The notes under the pieces: model-generated
What the model was told of the DNA's origin: nothing
Databases searched by the model: none
What the model saw: only the letters and a program-made list of their open reading frames with translations
Part shown: piece by piece, positions 46,756-54,607 of the stretch
Position numbering within the stretch: position 1 is the stretch's first letter
How the letters are laid out: each line of letters opens with the position of its first letter
From: Candidatus Brachybacter algidus
Lineage (GTDB): Bacteria; Bacteroidota; Bacteroidia; Chitinophagales; Saprospiraceae
NCBI GenBank assembly: GCA_016711705.1
Contig: JADJSK010000009.1
Span: 1 to 54,607, forward strand
Direction: 5' to 3'
Length of the DNA: 54,607 bases
Position numbers and translations under genes: made by a program

Positions 46756-47552
46756 CATTAAATAAAGGAATGAAGGTATTTTTTCAGATTTCAAGCTTTG
46801 CATTATTTATTGTTGCAGTTTTTGGTTTGATCAGTGCTACTGATTCGGCAAAGACAGGTAAAATAAATAAAGTAGTTGTTGATATCGAACCTCTTCAAAA
46901 TGATATTTACCTTATAAAAAATGATGATTTAGCCAAGTTGCTAAATAAATCATATGACTTGAAACTCAAGAATCAAATTGTAGAAAAACTTGATCTAACT
47001 AAGATTGAAAAGATTATAGAGAAAAACGATTTTGTTCGCGATGCTCAGGTATATATAGATGCCAGGAATAATCTTAGAATAATGGTCTTACAGAAAAGTC
47101 CCATCCTTAGGGTCATGCTTTCAGACAATACTACATTTTTTATTGATGAGTCTGGAAAGAAATTGCCGGTTTCCAAACAAGCTGTACTTCGTTTACCTGT
47201 GCTTACAGGAGCATTACCTGCATTTAAAAACGAAATGACAAAGGATAAAAAGAACGTCTATTATAAGGCATTTGAAGTAATTAAAGCTATTTACAAAGAT
47301 CCATTTATGTCTGCAATGACTGAGCAATTGCTCGTAGACGAAAATAAAGATATCAGTATCATACCCAAACTTGGAAATCATAAAATCATTTTGGGAGATG
47401 CCACTGATTTAGAAAATAAATTCAAAAAATTGGCCATATTTTATAAGGAAGGTATGCCGCCGGAAGGATGGAGTTTATACAAGGAGATCAATTTGAAATT
47501 TAAAAATCAAGTTGTAGCCAAAAAAGTAGAGGGGGAGCCCATTAAAAACTAG
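46752..47552 (+). CDS. ftsQ: Cell division protein FtsQ/DivIB
   Basis: A 266-residue bitopic protein: short cytosolic N-terminus, one membrane segment (FFQISSFALFIVAVFGLIS), then a periplasmic POTRA-like region (NKVVVDIEPLQNDIYLIKND) and an FtsQ beta domain (VRDAQVYIDARNNLRIMVLQ, SPILRV, FIDESGKKLPV). It bridges early and late divisome parts. Sequence is diverged as usual; the POTRA plus DAQVYIDARN-type strands and its position support the call. A 54-base gap precedes ftsA. Confidence 0.9.
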   Translation: MTLNKGMKVFFQISSFALFIVAVFGLISATDSAKTGKINKVVVDIEPLQNDIYLIKNDDLAKLLNKSYDLKLKNQIVEKLDLTKIEKIIEKNDFVRDAQVYIDARNNLRIMVLQKSPILRVMLSDNTTFFIDESGKKLPVSKQAVLRLPVLTGALPAFKNEMTKDKKNVYYKAFEVIKAIYKDPFMSAMTEQLLVDENKDISIIPKLGNHKIILGDATDLENKFKKLAIFYKEGMPPEGWSLYKEINLKFKNQVVAKKVEGEPIKN

Positions 47553-47606
47553 GATTACAATTTTCAATTAAACAATAACTAATTTTTTTACAGAAATCTT
47601 ATTATT

Positions 47607-48889
47607 ATGGATAGTACATACAAAAACAACAATCCGATCGTCGTGGCTATCGATATCGGAACAACTAAAATTTGCGCAGTCGCAGGTCAAAGAAATTTTT
47701 ATGGCAAGTTAGAAATTCTAGCTGTTGGAAATGTAAAATCTGAAGGCGTGCTGGGAGGCGTCGTCAGCAATATTGAAAAAACAGTCAGATCCATCAGTGA
47801 TGCTATCAGAATTGTAGAGCAAAAATTAAAGAAAACTGTTAAAGTAGTACACGTTGGTATTGCCGGACAGCATATTAAAAGTTTGCAGCATAAAGGTAGC
47901 AGACTTAGGGATAATGGCGATGTGGAAATTTCTAAGAATGATATTCAGCAGCTCATACATGACATGTATAAGCTCGTACTTCCTCCGGGAGACAAAATTC
48001 TGCACGTATTTCCTCAGGAATACACGATAGATAACGAACAAGGTATCATAGATTATCTGTTTTAAGTGATGAAGAGAAAGAAGCCGGAATAGCTTTGATC
48101 GACATAGGAGGTGGTACTACAGATATTACTATTTATTACGAAGGAATTATCCGTCATACAGCTGTGATTCCTTTCGGAGGAAATGCCATCACTAAAGATA
48201 TCAAAGAAGGTTGTAATGTCATGCAAAATCAGGCTGAAAAGCTTAAGGTGAAGTTTGGTTGTGCGCTTGCGGATGAAGTATTTGATGACAAAATCATAAC
48301 GATTCCTGGTTTGAAAGGACGAGAAAATAAGGAAATTAGCCAGAAAAACCTTTCATTGATTATTCAGGCGAGATTGGAAGAAATCTTCGATTACGTCATG
48401 TGGGATATTCAAAGGTCAGGTTATGAGCGCAAACTTACAGGAGGGCTTGTATTGACTGGAGGAGGCTCATTGCTGGCAGGAATAGAAAAACTGGCAAGCT
48501 TGCATTGCGGATATGAAACTAGAATTGGTCTGCCTATAGAGCACCTTGCTCATGGATACCATGAAAATGTTTCAAGTCCGATTTATGCTACAGCAATTGG
48601 TTTATTGTATGAGGCTAGTCTTCATGCTACAGAATCTGAGGTAGAAGATAGGTTGCCTGATTACAGGGATACAAGCAACATTCCTTTGGAATTAGCACCT
48701 ACACATTCAACTCCACATTATGCTCGTAAGGAAACTGTGGTAGATGCGCCTAAGGCAACTGCTCAACAAGCTGAAGCCAAGCCTCAAAAAGAGGAGGAAG
48801 ATGTTAACAAAGTGTCTTGGGGCCGAGGTGTTATGGATAAAATGAAAGAGATGATGAGTAGTAACTGGGAAGATTCTGACCTCAGATAA
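47607..48889 (+). pseudogene. ftsA: Cell division protein FtsA with internal deletion and frameshift
   Basis: The first frame is a good FtsA N-terminus: VVAIDIGTTKICAVAG (phosphate 1), then EGVLGGVVSNIEKTVRSISD and VFPQEYTIDNEQGIIDY, ending at a stop at 48063. The second frame picks up at SVLSDEEKEAGIALIDIGGG, with TTDITIYYEGIIRHTAVIPF and LVLTGGGSLL. Between the two, about 50 residues normally seen in FtsA (the end of subdomain 1C and the return to 1A, including an EPLAS-type stretch) are missing. So a deletion of roughly 150 bases, not a multiple of three, is present. The C-terminal amphipathic segment (MDKMKEMMSSNWEDSD) that anchors FtsA to the membrane remains. Misassembly is possible. 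Confidence 0.85.
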
Positions 48890-48973
48890 TGTTACTTACA
48901 TTTCAGCAATAGCTTTGGAATCAAATTTATTTTAAACGAAACCTTTTTATTAATATATTTAAAACTGTACAAA

Positions 48974-50407
48974 ATGCCAATCTTAGAATTTGATCTGCCA
49001 ACTCCGGATCATTCAATTATAAAAGTCATAGGCGTCGGCGGCGGCGGAAGCAATGCGGTCAACCATATGTATAAACAAGGTATTGTAGGCGTGGATTTTG
49101 CCATCTGTAATACCGATAATCAGGCGTTGGACTTAAGTCCGATTCCTACGAAAATACAATTAGGCCCGGGCCTTACTGACGGACGTGGTGCCGGCTCAAG
49201 ACCGGAAGTAGGTAAACATGCATGCCTGGAATCAATTGAAGATGTCCAGTTGTTTTTATCTCAACATACTAAAATGCTCTTTGTCACTGCCGGAATGGGT
49301 GGTGGTACCGGAACGGGTGCTGCTCCTATTATTGCAAAAGCAGCCAGAGAACTAGGTATTCTTACTGTAGGTATCGTCACGCTTCCTTTCACTTTTGAAG
49401 GAAAATTACGTCAACGATTTGCAATGGAAGGTCTTGATGAATTAAAAAGAAATGTAGATTCAATCATCATTATTTCTAATGATAAATTAAGAGAAATACA
49501 TGGCAATCTAGCTATTTCTGAAGCATTCGCTCAGGCTGATAATATTCTTACTACAGCAGCGAAAGGAATTGCGGAGATCATAACTATTGCGGGATATATC
49601 AACGTTGATTTTGAAGATGTTAATACTGTAATGCGCAATAGCGGTGTGGCCATCATGGGATCTTCCGTTGCTGAAGGTGAGGATAGAGCCAGACGTGCTG
49701 TAGACATGGCATTGAATAGCCCACTCTTAGAAGACAACAATATTAGTGGTGCTCAAAATGTATTGCTCAACATTACTTCAGGCAATAAAGAAGCCACAAT
49801 GGATGAGATTTCTGAGATCACTGAATTCGTTCAGGAAGAGGCAGGTATCAATACAAACATTATATGGGGTAACTGTTATGATGCTGAATTGGGTGACAAG
49901 ATCAGCGTCACTTTGATCGCAAGTGGATTCGATAAAGGACGTAAATCCAATGATGCCGGGTCCAACAAGATCACTGTTTCTTTAGATGATGAGAAGGAAG
50001 CAATGTTTAGCAGAGATGATGCAAGAATGAACCTGGATACGACCAATCATCAAGTGGTTGATTTCTCTAAGCAAAACATTCTTGATACCGCTGATAGATA
50101 TGTGGCATCTCATACTTCTGAACCTTTTATGAATAAAGACAAGGAAGGGGCAGAAGATGATCGCAGAAAACAACACGAACAAGAGCAGCTAAAGACAGAT
50201 TTGAGAAGAAATGTTTCCAGAGTTAGGCTTAATAATGCACATACTATCGTAGAATTGGAAAATACTCCGGCATATGTTAGGCGCAGAGTAGTATTGGAAG
50301 AAGTGCCCCACAGCAGTGACAGAAATTATTCCAAATGGACCATCAATGCAGATGACGAATTAGTGATGCGCAACGATAATCCATTTTTAAGGGATCTCGC
50401 TGATTAA
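48974..50407 (+). CDS. ftsZ: Cell division GTPase FtsZ
   Basis: A 477-residue tubulin-like GTPase that forms the Z ring. The N-terminal KVIGVGGGGSNAVNHM, the tubulin signature GMGGGTGTGAAPIIAK, and the T7 synergy loop region NVDFEDVNTVM are present, then an acidic spacer of about 110 residues, and a C-terminal NPFLRDLAD peptide for FtsA and other partners. The length is greater than E. coli FtsZ because of the spacer, as usual in Bacteroidota. It is the last dcw gene, followed by a strong terminator. Confidence 0.97.
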   Translation: MPILEFDLPTPDHSIIKVIGVGGGGSNAVNHMYKQGIVGVDFAICNTDNQALDLSPIPTKIQLGPGLTDGRGAGSRPEVGKHACLESIEDVQLFLSQHTKMLFVTAGMGGGTGTGAAPIIAKAARELGILTVGIVTLPFTFEGKLRQRFAMEGLDELKRNVDSIIIISNDKLREIHGNLAISEAFAQADNILTTAAKGIAEIITIAGYINVDFEDVNTVMRNSGVAIMGSSVAEGEDRARRAVDMALNSPLLEDNNISGAQNVLLNITSGNKEATMDEISEITEFVQEEAGINTNIIWGNCYDAELGDKISVTLIASGFDKGRKSNDAGSNKITVSLDDEKEAMFSRDDARMNLDTTNHQVVDFSKQNILDTADRYVASHTSEPFMNKDKEGAEDDRRKQHEQEQLKTDLRRNVSRVRLNNAHTIVELENTPAYVRRRVVLEEVPHSSDRNYSKWTINADDELVMRNDNPFLRDLAD

Positions 50408-50532
50408 TCGAAAATTGATTGATTCTCTTATCACCTATTTTGTCTATCCATAGACAGACGGGACTTCCTGTGCCTTGTTAGCATAGATCGTTCCGGAAAA
50501 ATTGTATATATTAGTTAGGTTTATTGTTCTAC

Positions 50533-50560
50533 GGCAGCTCTCTCAGGGCTGCCTTTTTTT
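50533..50560 (+). terminator. Rho-independent terminator of the dcw cluster
   Basis: GGCAGC (50533-50538) pairs with GCTGCC (50548-50553), followed by seven T. It lies about 125 bases after the ftsZ stop on the plus strand. Confidence 0.88.
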
Positions 50561-50827
50561 ATTTGAAACTGAATAATTAATTCTTTTCTCTACATAATAG
50601 TAAGATGATCGTTTTATCGGTCAAACTTATTCGGTTCAAATAACAATTATTTCAATTTATAAATTTCTTTAAATAATTTTATTTGCTGGACTCAATCATT
50701 GAAGTTTCCCTGCCTTTGTTGCACTTTGTCGGGCAAGCTTCTAACCTCTGAATTCTAACTTCTAATGTTTAATTCTCTAATATCAATAATTTTTGAATTT
50801 ATTTCTGACGCTGAAAATTCAGTTACC

Positions 50828-51277
50828 TCAGAAATTAATCGAACAATTCAACCATTCGCCATCAAACACAACATCATATCTTTTATAGAAATTAATTGCA
50901 GGCTCATTCCAATCAAGTACTTGCCACATGATGCCATTGAATTTTTTCTCCTTACCTTCTACTATGATTGCATCCATTAGTTTTTTACCGATACCATGAC
51001 CTCGATATTCCAGATTGACGACGATGTCTTCCAGATACATACGCTGTCCTTTCCAGGTAGAATAACGAACATAATAAAGGGCTATTCCTACTATTTTATC
51101 ATCTATAGTAGCTACAAATGACCACCAAACAGGGTTAGATCCAAAGCCACTTTCGACAAAATGATCGAATTTAACTGTTACTTCATCTCCGGCTTTTTCG
51201 TAGACAGCCAGTTCTTTGATTAATTCCATTATTTCAGGGCAATCTTCTTTCAATGCCTTTCTTATTACTACTTCCAT
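50828..51277 (-). CDS. GNAT family N-acetyltransferase
   Basis: A 149-residue acetyltransferase. It has IRKALKEDCPEIMELIKEL (N-terminal strand-helix), LYYVRYSTWKGQRMYLEDIV (the central strands), and YRGHGIGKKLM (the RxxGxG/A acetyl-CoA pyrophosphate loop), then WQVLDWNEPAINFYKRYDV (the C-terminal helix). The WxGxxxYLEDxxV pattern is that of spermidine/diamine acetyltransferase-like proteins, so an amine substrate is plausible but not proved. It is single-copy, convergent with the dcw cluster. Confidence 0.85.
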   Translation of the reverse strand: MEVVIRKALKEDCPEIMELIKELAVYEKAGDEVTVKFDHFVESGFGSNPVWWSFVATIDDKIVGIALYYVRYSTWKGQRMYLEDIVVNLEYRGHGIGKKLMDAIIVEGKEKKFNGIMWQVLDWNEPAINFYKRYDVVFDGEWLNCSINF

Positions 51278-51795
51278 ACGGTAAATTTATAAAATTGATG
51301 GGAAATCAACGGGTGTTAATTGGTATTAATTATGGATCGCAAAAAGCTTTCGTAATTTTCTAGGTGGAAATGAATTTTTTTCCCTGACTAAAGTCAAGGG
51401 CTATTGAACGCAAAGATTTTACGGAAATATTGATTTATGCTAATTACCCTTTACTCATCACTTATTGTCTGAATCACGGATTAAACGGATTATAGGATTT
51501 CACGGATTTTTTAAGTGGTAAATTATGAACCCATTACCCATTAACCATTACTTATTGTCTGAATCACGGATTAAACGGATTATAGGATTTCACGGATTTT
51601 TTAAGTAGTAAATTTGGAACTCGAAAATGCTTTTTATCCCAATACTCATTACTCATTTTAATAATCATTAGAATCTAAAATCTTTGCCCCAATGCTAGCT
51701 CTCATTCAACATCCAACATCCAAAATCCAACATTCGAATTATCGCTATAATCTATAATTATTGCTATAATGCCAGCTCTCATTATTCATTATTCA
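51278..51795. repeat. Intergenic region with a 65-bp direct repeat
   Basis: The 65-base word starting ACTTATTGTCTGAATCACGG occurs at 51460-51524 and again at 51550-51614 with one mismatch, a 90-base period. Low-complexity runs of CATTATTCATT and AACATCCAACATCC type follow up to the ypdA stop. No gene is seen. Confidence 0.85.
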
Positions 51796-52797
51796 CTATT
51801 CATTATTCATTACAATTGACCTCACTATTGCCTTCGCATGTTCCCTACTATTCTCTATAAAGTAACTATGAGTATCCATGCCGCCGCATACCACACCGGC
51901 TACATACAAACCTTTGATATTTGTTTCATAGGTAGTTTCATCGTATTCGGGTTTTAGTTGTTCGTCAGCACTCAACCGAATACCCGTATTTCTTAAGAAT
52001 TCAATATTTGGTTGATACCCGGTAAGTGCCAGTACCCAGTCATTTGGCAGTGTTAAGGGACCTTCTGGTGTGCTTATTTCTACAGAATCCTTTTCAATTT
52101 TTACTATTTCGCTGTTAAAATAGGCCTTGATCGAACCTTCCTTGATCCTGTTTTCTATGTCTGGCTTCACCCAATATTTTACTCTTGTTCCGATCTCAGA
52201 ACCGCGAATGACCATAGTAACATCTGCTCCTTTTCGCCATGTCTCTAAAGCGGCATCTACAGCGGAGTTCATTGCTCCAACTACCACGACTTTCTGGAAG
52301 GCATACATGTGTGGATCATCATAATAATGCTTAACTTTTGGAAGCGCTTCTCCGGGAACATTCAGTAGATAGGGTAAATCATAAAAGCCAGTTGCTATGA
52401 TGACATTGTTTGCAGTATAATTACTTTTATCGCTAATTATATTAAAAATACCACTGTCGGATTTCTGGATGGATTCTATTTTTTCAAACAAATGAATATT
52501 CAATTTTTTTACATCTGCTATTCTCCTGTAATACTCCAAAGCTTCGTTTCTATTTGGCTTGCTATTGATAGAGACAAAAGGAATATCGTCTAATTCGAGT
52601 CTTTCTGAGGAGGAGAAAAAAGTCATATTCCTTGGATAATTAAACAAAGAATTCACGATGGTTCCTTTCTCAATTATCAAGGATTCAATGCCGGCTTTTT
52701 GTGCTTCAATTCCGCATGCCAGCCCTATAGGGCCTCCTCCTACGATTATTAAAGGATAATGGCTTTGCACCGTTTTATCAGATATCGAATTCTTCAA
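51796..52797 (-). CDS. ypdA: YpdA-type FAD/NADPH-dependent (bacillithiol) disulfide reductase
   Basis: A 333-residue flavoprotein. The FAD Rossmann motif is IIVGGGPIGLACGIEAQKAG; the second nucleotide motif is VVVVGAMNSAVDAALE; the C-terminal GLYVAGVVCGG is the usual FAD-binding end. It lacks the CxxC of thioredoxin reductase and matches the YpdA family, proposed to reduce oxidised bacillithiol. No bacillithiol synthesis genes are in the window. It is divergent from the POT transporter, sharing a short upstream region of about 100 bases. Confidence 0.83.
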   Translation of the reverse strand: MKNSISDKTVQSHYPLIIVGGGPIGLACGIEAQKAGIESLIIEKGTIVNSLFNYPRNMTFFSSSERLELDDIPFVSINSKPNRNEALEYYRRIADVKKLNIHLFEKIESIQKSDSGIFNIISDKSNYTANNVIIATGFYDLPYLLNVPGEALPKVKHYYDDPHMYAFQKVVVVGAMNSAVDAALETWRKGADVTMVIRGSEIGTRVKYWVKPDIENRIKEGSIKAYFNSEIVKIEKDSVEISTPEGPLTLPNDWVLALTGYQPNIEFLRNTGIRLSADEQLKPEYDETTYETNIKGLYVAGVVCGGMDTHSYFIENSREHAKAIVRSIVMNNE

Positions 52798-52904
52798 TTA
52801 TTATTTCTTTAATAAAAGTAAGGATTGAAAGAGAAAAAAGTTAAATGTTGCCTTTAAATTTATTTTTATATTTTAGTGATTCTAAAAATATTAAAATTCA
52901 AAAA

Positions 52905-54497
52905 ATGGCATCAGAAGCAAAACATCCGGCAGGACTCAAGATCATGTTCTTCACTGAAATGTGGGAGCGTTTCGGTTTTTACTTCTTGCTTGGCATCTTA
53001 CAACTGTATCTCACAGACGCGGAGAATGGTGGAATGGCCATGGAGCGCAAGTCTGCTGCGGATATTTATGGTACTTTTATCGCCTTGGTTTATCTCACGC
53101 CATTCCTTGGCGGACTTATTGCGGATCGAAAGTGGGGATATAGTAAATCTATCACCATAGGCGGGATTCTAATGGGTTTAGGCTATTTGGGTCTGGCGAT
53201 TGGGACACTACCCACGTTTTATGCCTCGTTGGGTCTCATAATTATTGGAAATGGTTTTTTCAAACCCAATATTTCCACGCTTGTCGGCAATTTGTATAAT
53301 AATGATAAGTACAGAGCTAATAAAGATGCCGGATTTAATATATTCTATATGGGTATAAACATTGGCGCATTTATATGTAATTTCTTTGCTGCTTATTTGC
53401 GTAATTCGATAGGGTGGGGCGCGGCCTTTGCTTCCGCCGGTATCGGTATGTTTCTGGGTGTGATCATATTTTGGATAGGTAGAAAAACCTATGTGGAAGC
53501 AGACGTTATCAAGCCTGCAGAGGAAGGAGATATGTCCATTATGAGAGTTTTTTCTACAGTGATTCTTCCCGCCTTGGTAGCCGGTTTAATTGGATGGTTT
53601 GTTCCAGGGAATATTCTTGGATCCGACAGCACTGATGCTTTCTTGTTTGCTTGTCTTCCGGTGTTATACTTTTTCTATTCCTTGTATAGCTCAGCTAATG
53701 CTGTCGATAAGAAACCGATCGGGGCTTTGCTTGCTATTTTTATGGTGAGTATTATGTTCTGGGCTATATTTAAGCAGAATGGCACGGCACTTACTACCTG
53801 GGCTCAATATTATACAGATAGAGAGGTGCCTGCAGCAATTGAAAAGCCTGCAGAAAGTGTTTATTTAGTTCAAAACGTCACAAACAAAACAGAAGAAGTT
53901 GTTAAGTATGATGCATTCTTCAGAGTTGTAAAAGAGAACGGTGAGATAGTAAAAGAGCAAGGCAAAGACATTTACCTGCGCAATCTCCAGCAAGAGAAAA
54001 TGCCTCCTGAGGGAGAGACTATACATGTCTTTAATACAGAATTATTCCAGTCCATTAATCCTTTCTGGGTAGTATTACTCACTCCTGTATTGGTCGGATT
54101 CTGGGGATTCCTGCGTTCAAGAAAGAAGGAACCTTCCACTCCATATAAACTTCTAATTGGATTGTTGGTTACTGCCCTTTCCTGTTTGGTCATGGTTGGA
54201 GCTGCTTATTTTACGGACACTACTATCAGCAAGTCAAGTGCATGGTGGCTTATCAGCACATATGGAGTAATCACTATAGGTGAGTTATGTTTATCCCCAA
54301 TGGGACTTTCATTGGTATCCAAATTAAGCCCTCCCAGATTAACAGCATTGCTGATGGGAGGATGGTTTTTAGCGACAAGCATTGGCAATAAGTTGTCTGG
54401 TGTTTTGGCTGGATTATGGGAGGTTTTTGACAATAAAATGAATTTTTTCTTAATGAATTTTGGTCTTGTAATGTTTGCATTCTCATTCTTTTTATAA
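52905..54497 (+). CDS. POT/PTR2 family proton-coupled peptide transporter, last codons frameshifted
   Basis: The protein starts at MASEAKHPAGLKIMFFTEMW (ATG at 52905; an upstream ATG at 52845 is in frame but unlikely). The E-x-x-ER motif EMWERFGFY, NIFYMGINIGAF and the usual 12-14 membrane segments identify a proton-dependent oligopeptide transporter; a soluble insert lies after the segment near residue 290. The frame ends at 54497 (FAFSFFL). One extra T in the T-run at about 54490 would continue FFIMVKRISAVMKERGIK to a stop at 54544, a normal family tail. So the read is probably one base short. It imports di/tripeptides. Confidence 0.87.
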   Translation: MASEAKHPAGLKIMFFTEMWERFGFYFLLGILQLYLTDAENGGMAMERKSAADIYGTFIALVYLTPFLGGLIADRKWGYSKSITIGGILMGLGYLGLAIGTLPTFYASLGLIIIGNGFFKPNISTLVGNLYNNDKYRANKDAGFNIFYMGINIGAFICNFFAAYLRNSIGWGAAFASAGIGMFLGVIIFWIGRKTYVEADVIKPAEEGDMSIMRVFSTVILPALVAGLIGWFVPGNILGSDSTDAFLFACLPVLYFFYSLYSSANAVDKKPIGALLAIFMVSIMFWAIFKQNGTALTTWAQYYTDREVPAAIEKPAESVYLVQNVTNKTEEVVKYDAFFRVVKENGEIVKEQGKDIYLRNLQQEKMPPEGETIHVFNTELFQSINPFWVVLLTPVLVGFWGFLRSRKKEPSTPYKLLIGLLVTALSCLVMVGAAYFTDTTISKSSAWWLISTYGVITIGELCLSPMGLSLVSKLSPPRLTALLMGGWFLATSIGNKLSGVLAGLWEVFDNKMNFFLMNFGLVMFAFSFFL

Positions 54498-54593
54498 TGG
54501 TAAAGCGCATCAGTGCTGTGATGAAAGAACGTGGCATTAAGTAGCCTCAAAAATAAAATACATAACAATAAGACATAATATTGAATAAAATAT

Positions 54594-54601
54594 TATCTTT
54601 G
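54594..54601 (+). promoter_or_regulatory. Possible -7 promoter element at the window end
   Basis: TATCTTTG followed by CACTCG fits the Bacteroidota TAnnTTTG box with a purine/pyrimidine start nearby. Any gene it drives lies beyond the window. No clear -33 element is seen. Confidence 0.4.
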
Positions 54602-54607
54602 CACTCG

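Noticed and set aside
1..54607. tRNA or rRNA genes
   Set aside because: I looked for T-arm (GGTTCGAATCC-like) and rRNA signatures and saw none that fit.

Overview
The window is from a Bacteroidota genome. Several things point there: a PorP/SprF-type IX secretion outer-membrane protein, a DUF5916 outer-membrane protein, Bacteroidota-style promoter boxes (TAnnTTTG), few obvious Shine-Dalgarno sites, a MraY with the long internal insert seen in this phylum, and a putative YpdA-type (bacillithiol) reductase. Placement near Saprospiria/Chitinophagia is only an impression from protein style. I could run no searches.

Layout. (1) 1-6.4 kb, all on the minus strand: a broken phosphodiesterase-TPR-sulfotransferase fusion, two overlapping glycosyltransferase-like genes, an APC permease and a fatty acid hydroxylase-family protein. 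(2) 6.6-17.2 kb: an accessory block bounded by two decayed group II intron remnants (6882-7168 and 16575-17182), with a MITE-like element just outside. It holds an intradiol dioxygenase-like lipoprotein with a CPVC thioredoxin-like partner, a ribosome hibernation factor, pirin, a small PRPP-synthetase-annotated protein, a broken tandem MliC lipoprotein, an NTF2-like stub, an HxlR regulator, a FUSC-family transporter, a CodA-type deaminase, a DIP1984-family protein and a catalase stub. (3) 17.2-20 kb: cupin and serine hydrolase genes separated by an attC-like inverted repeat, then a small secreted protein. (4) 20.2-34 kb, ordinary chromosomal genes: tex, porP, DUF5916, recG, katG, metK and an esterase, with several tandem repeats between them. 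(5) 34.7-50.5 kb: a complete division and cell wall (dcw) cluster in canonical order, mraZ-rsmH-ftsL-ftsI-murE-mraY-murD-ftsW-murG-murC-ftsQ-ftsA-ftsZ, closed by a strong terminator. (6) 50.8-54.6 kb: GNAT, ypdA and a POT transporter.

The dcw genes together make lipid II (MurE, MurD, MurC, MraY, MurG) and build the septum (FtsZ, FtsA, FtsQ, FtsL, FtsW, FtsI). Genes here are tightly packed, often overlapping by 1-4 bases.

A recurring oddity is the number of reading-frame lesions in otherwise well-conserved genes. They affect the phosphodiesterase fusion, the hxlR-like gene, tex (nine-base homopolymer), mraZ (eight-base homopolymer), the last codons of the POT transporter, and ftsA (about 50 residues missing plus a frame change). 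Several lie in homopolymers and hit housekeeping genes, so assembly or sequencing indels are the first explanation. By contrast, the MliC lipoprotein carries two substitutions to in-frame stops, and the catalase and NTF2-like stubs look like genuine gene decay. The most interesting biology is the intron-bounded accessory block and the cassette-like attC-resembling boundaries around the minus-strand genes. I found no convincing new multi-gene system.
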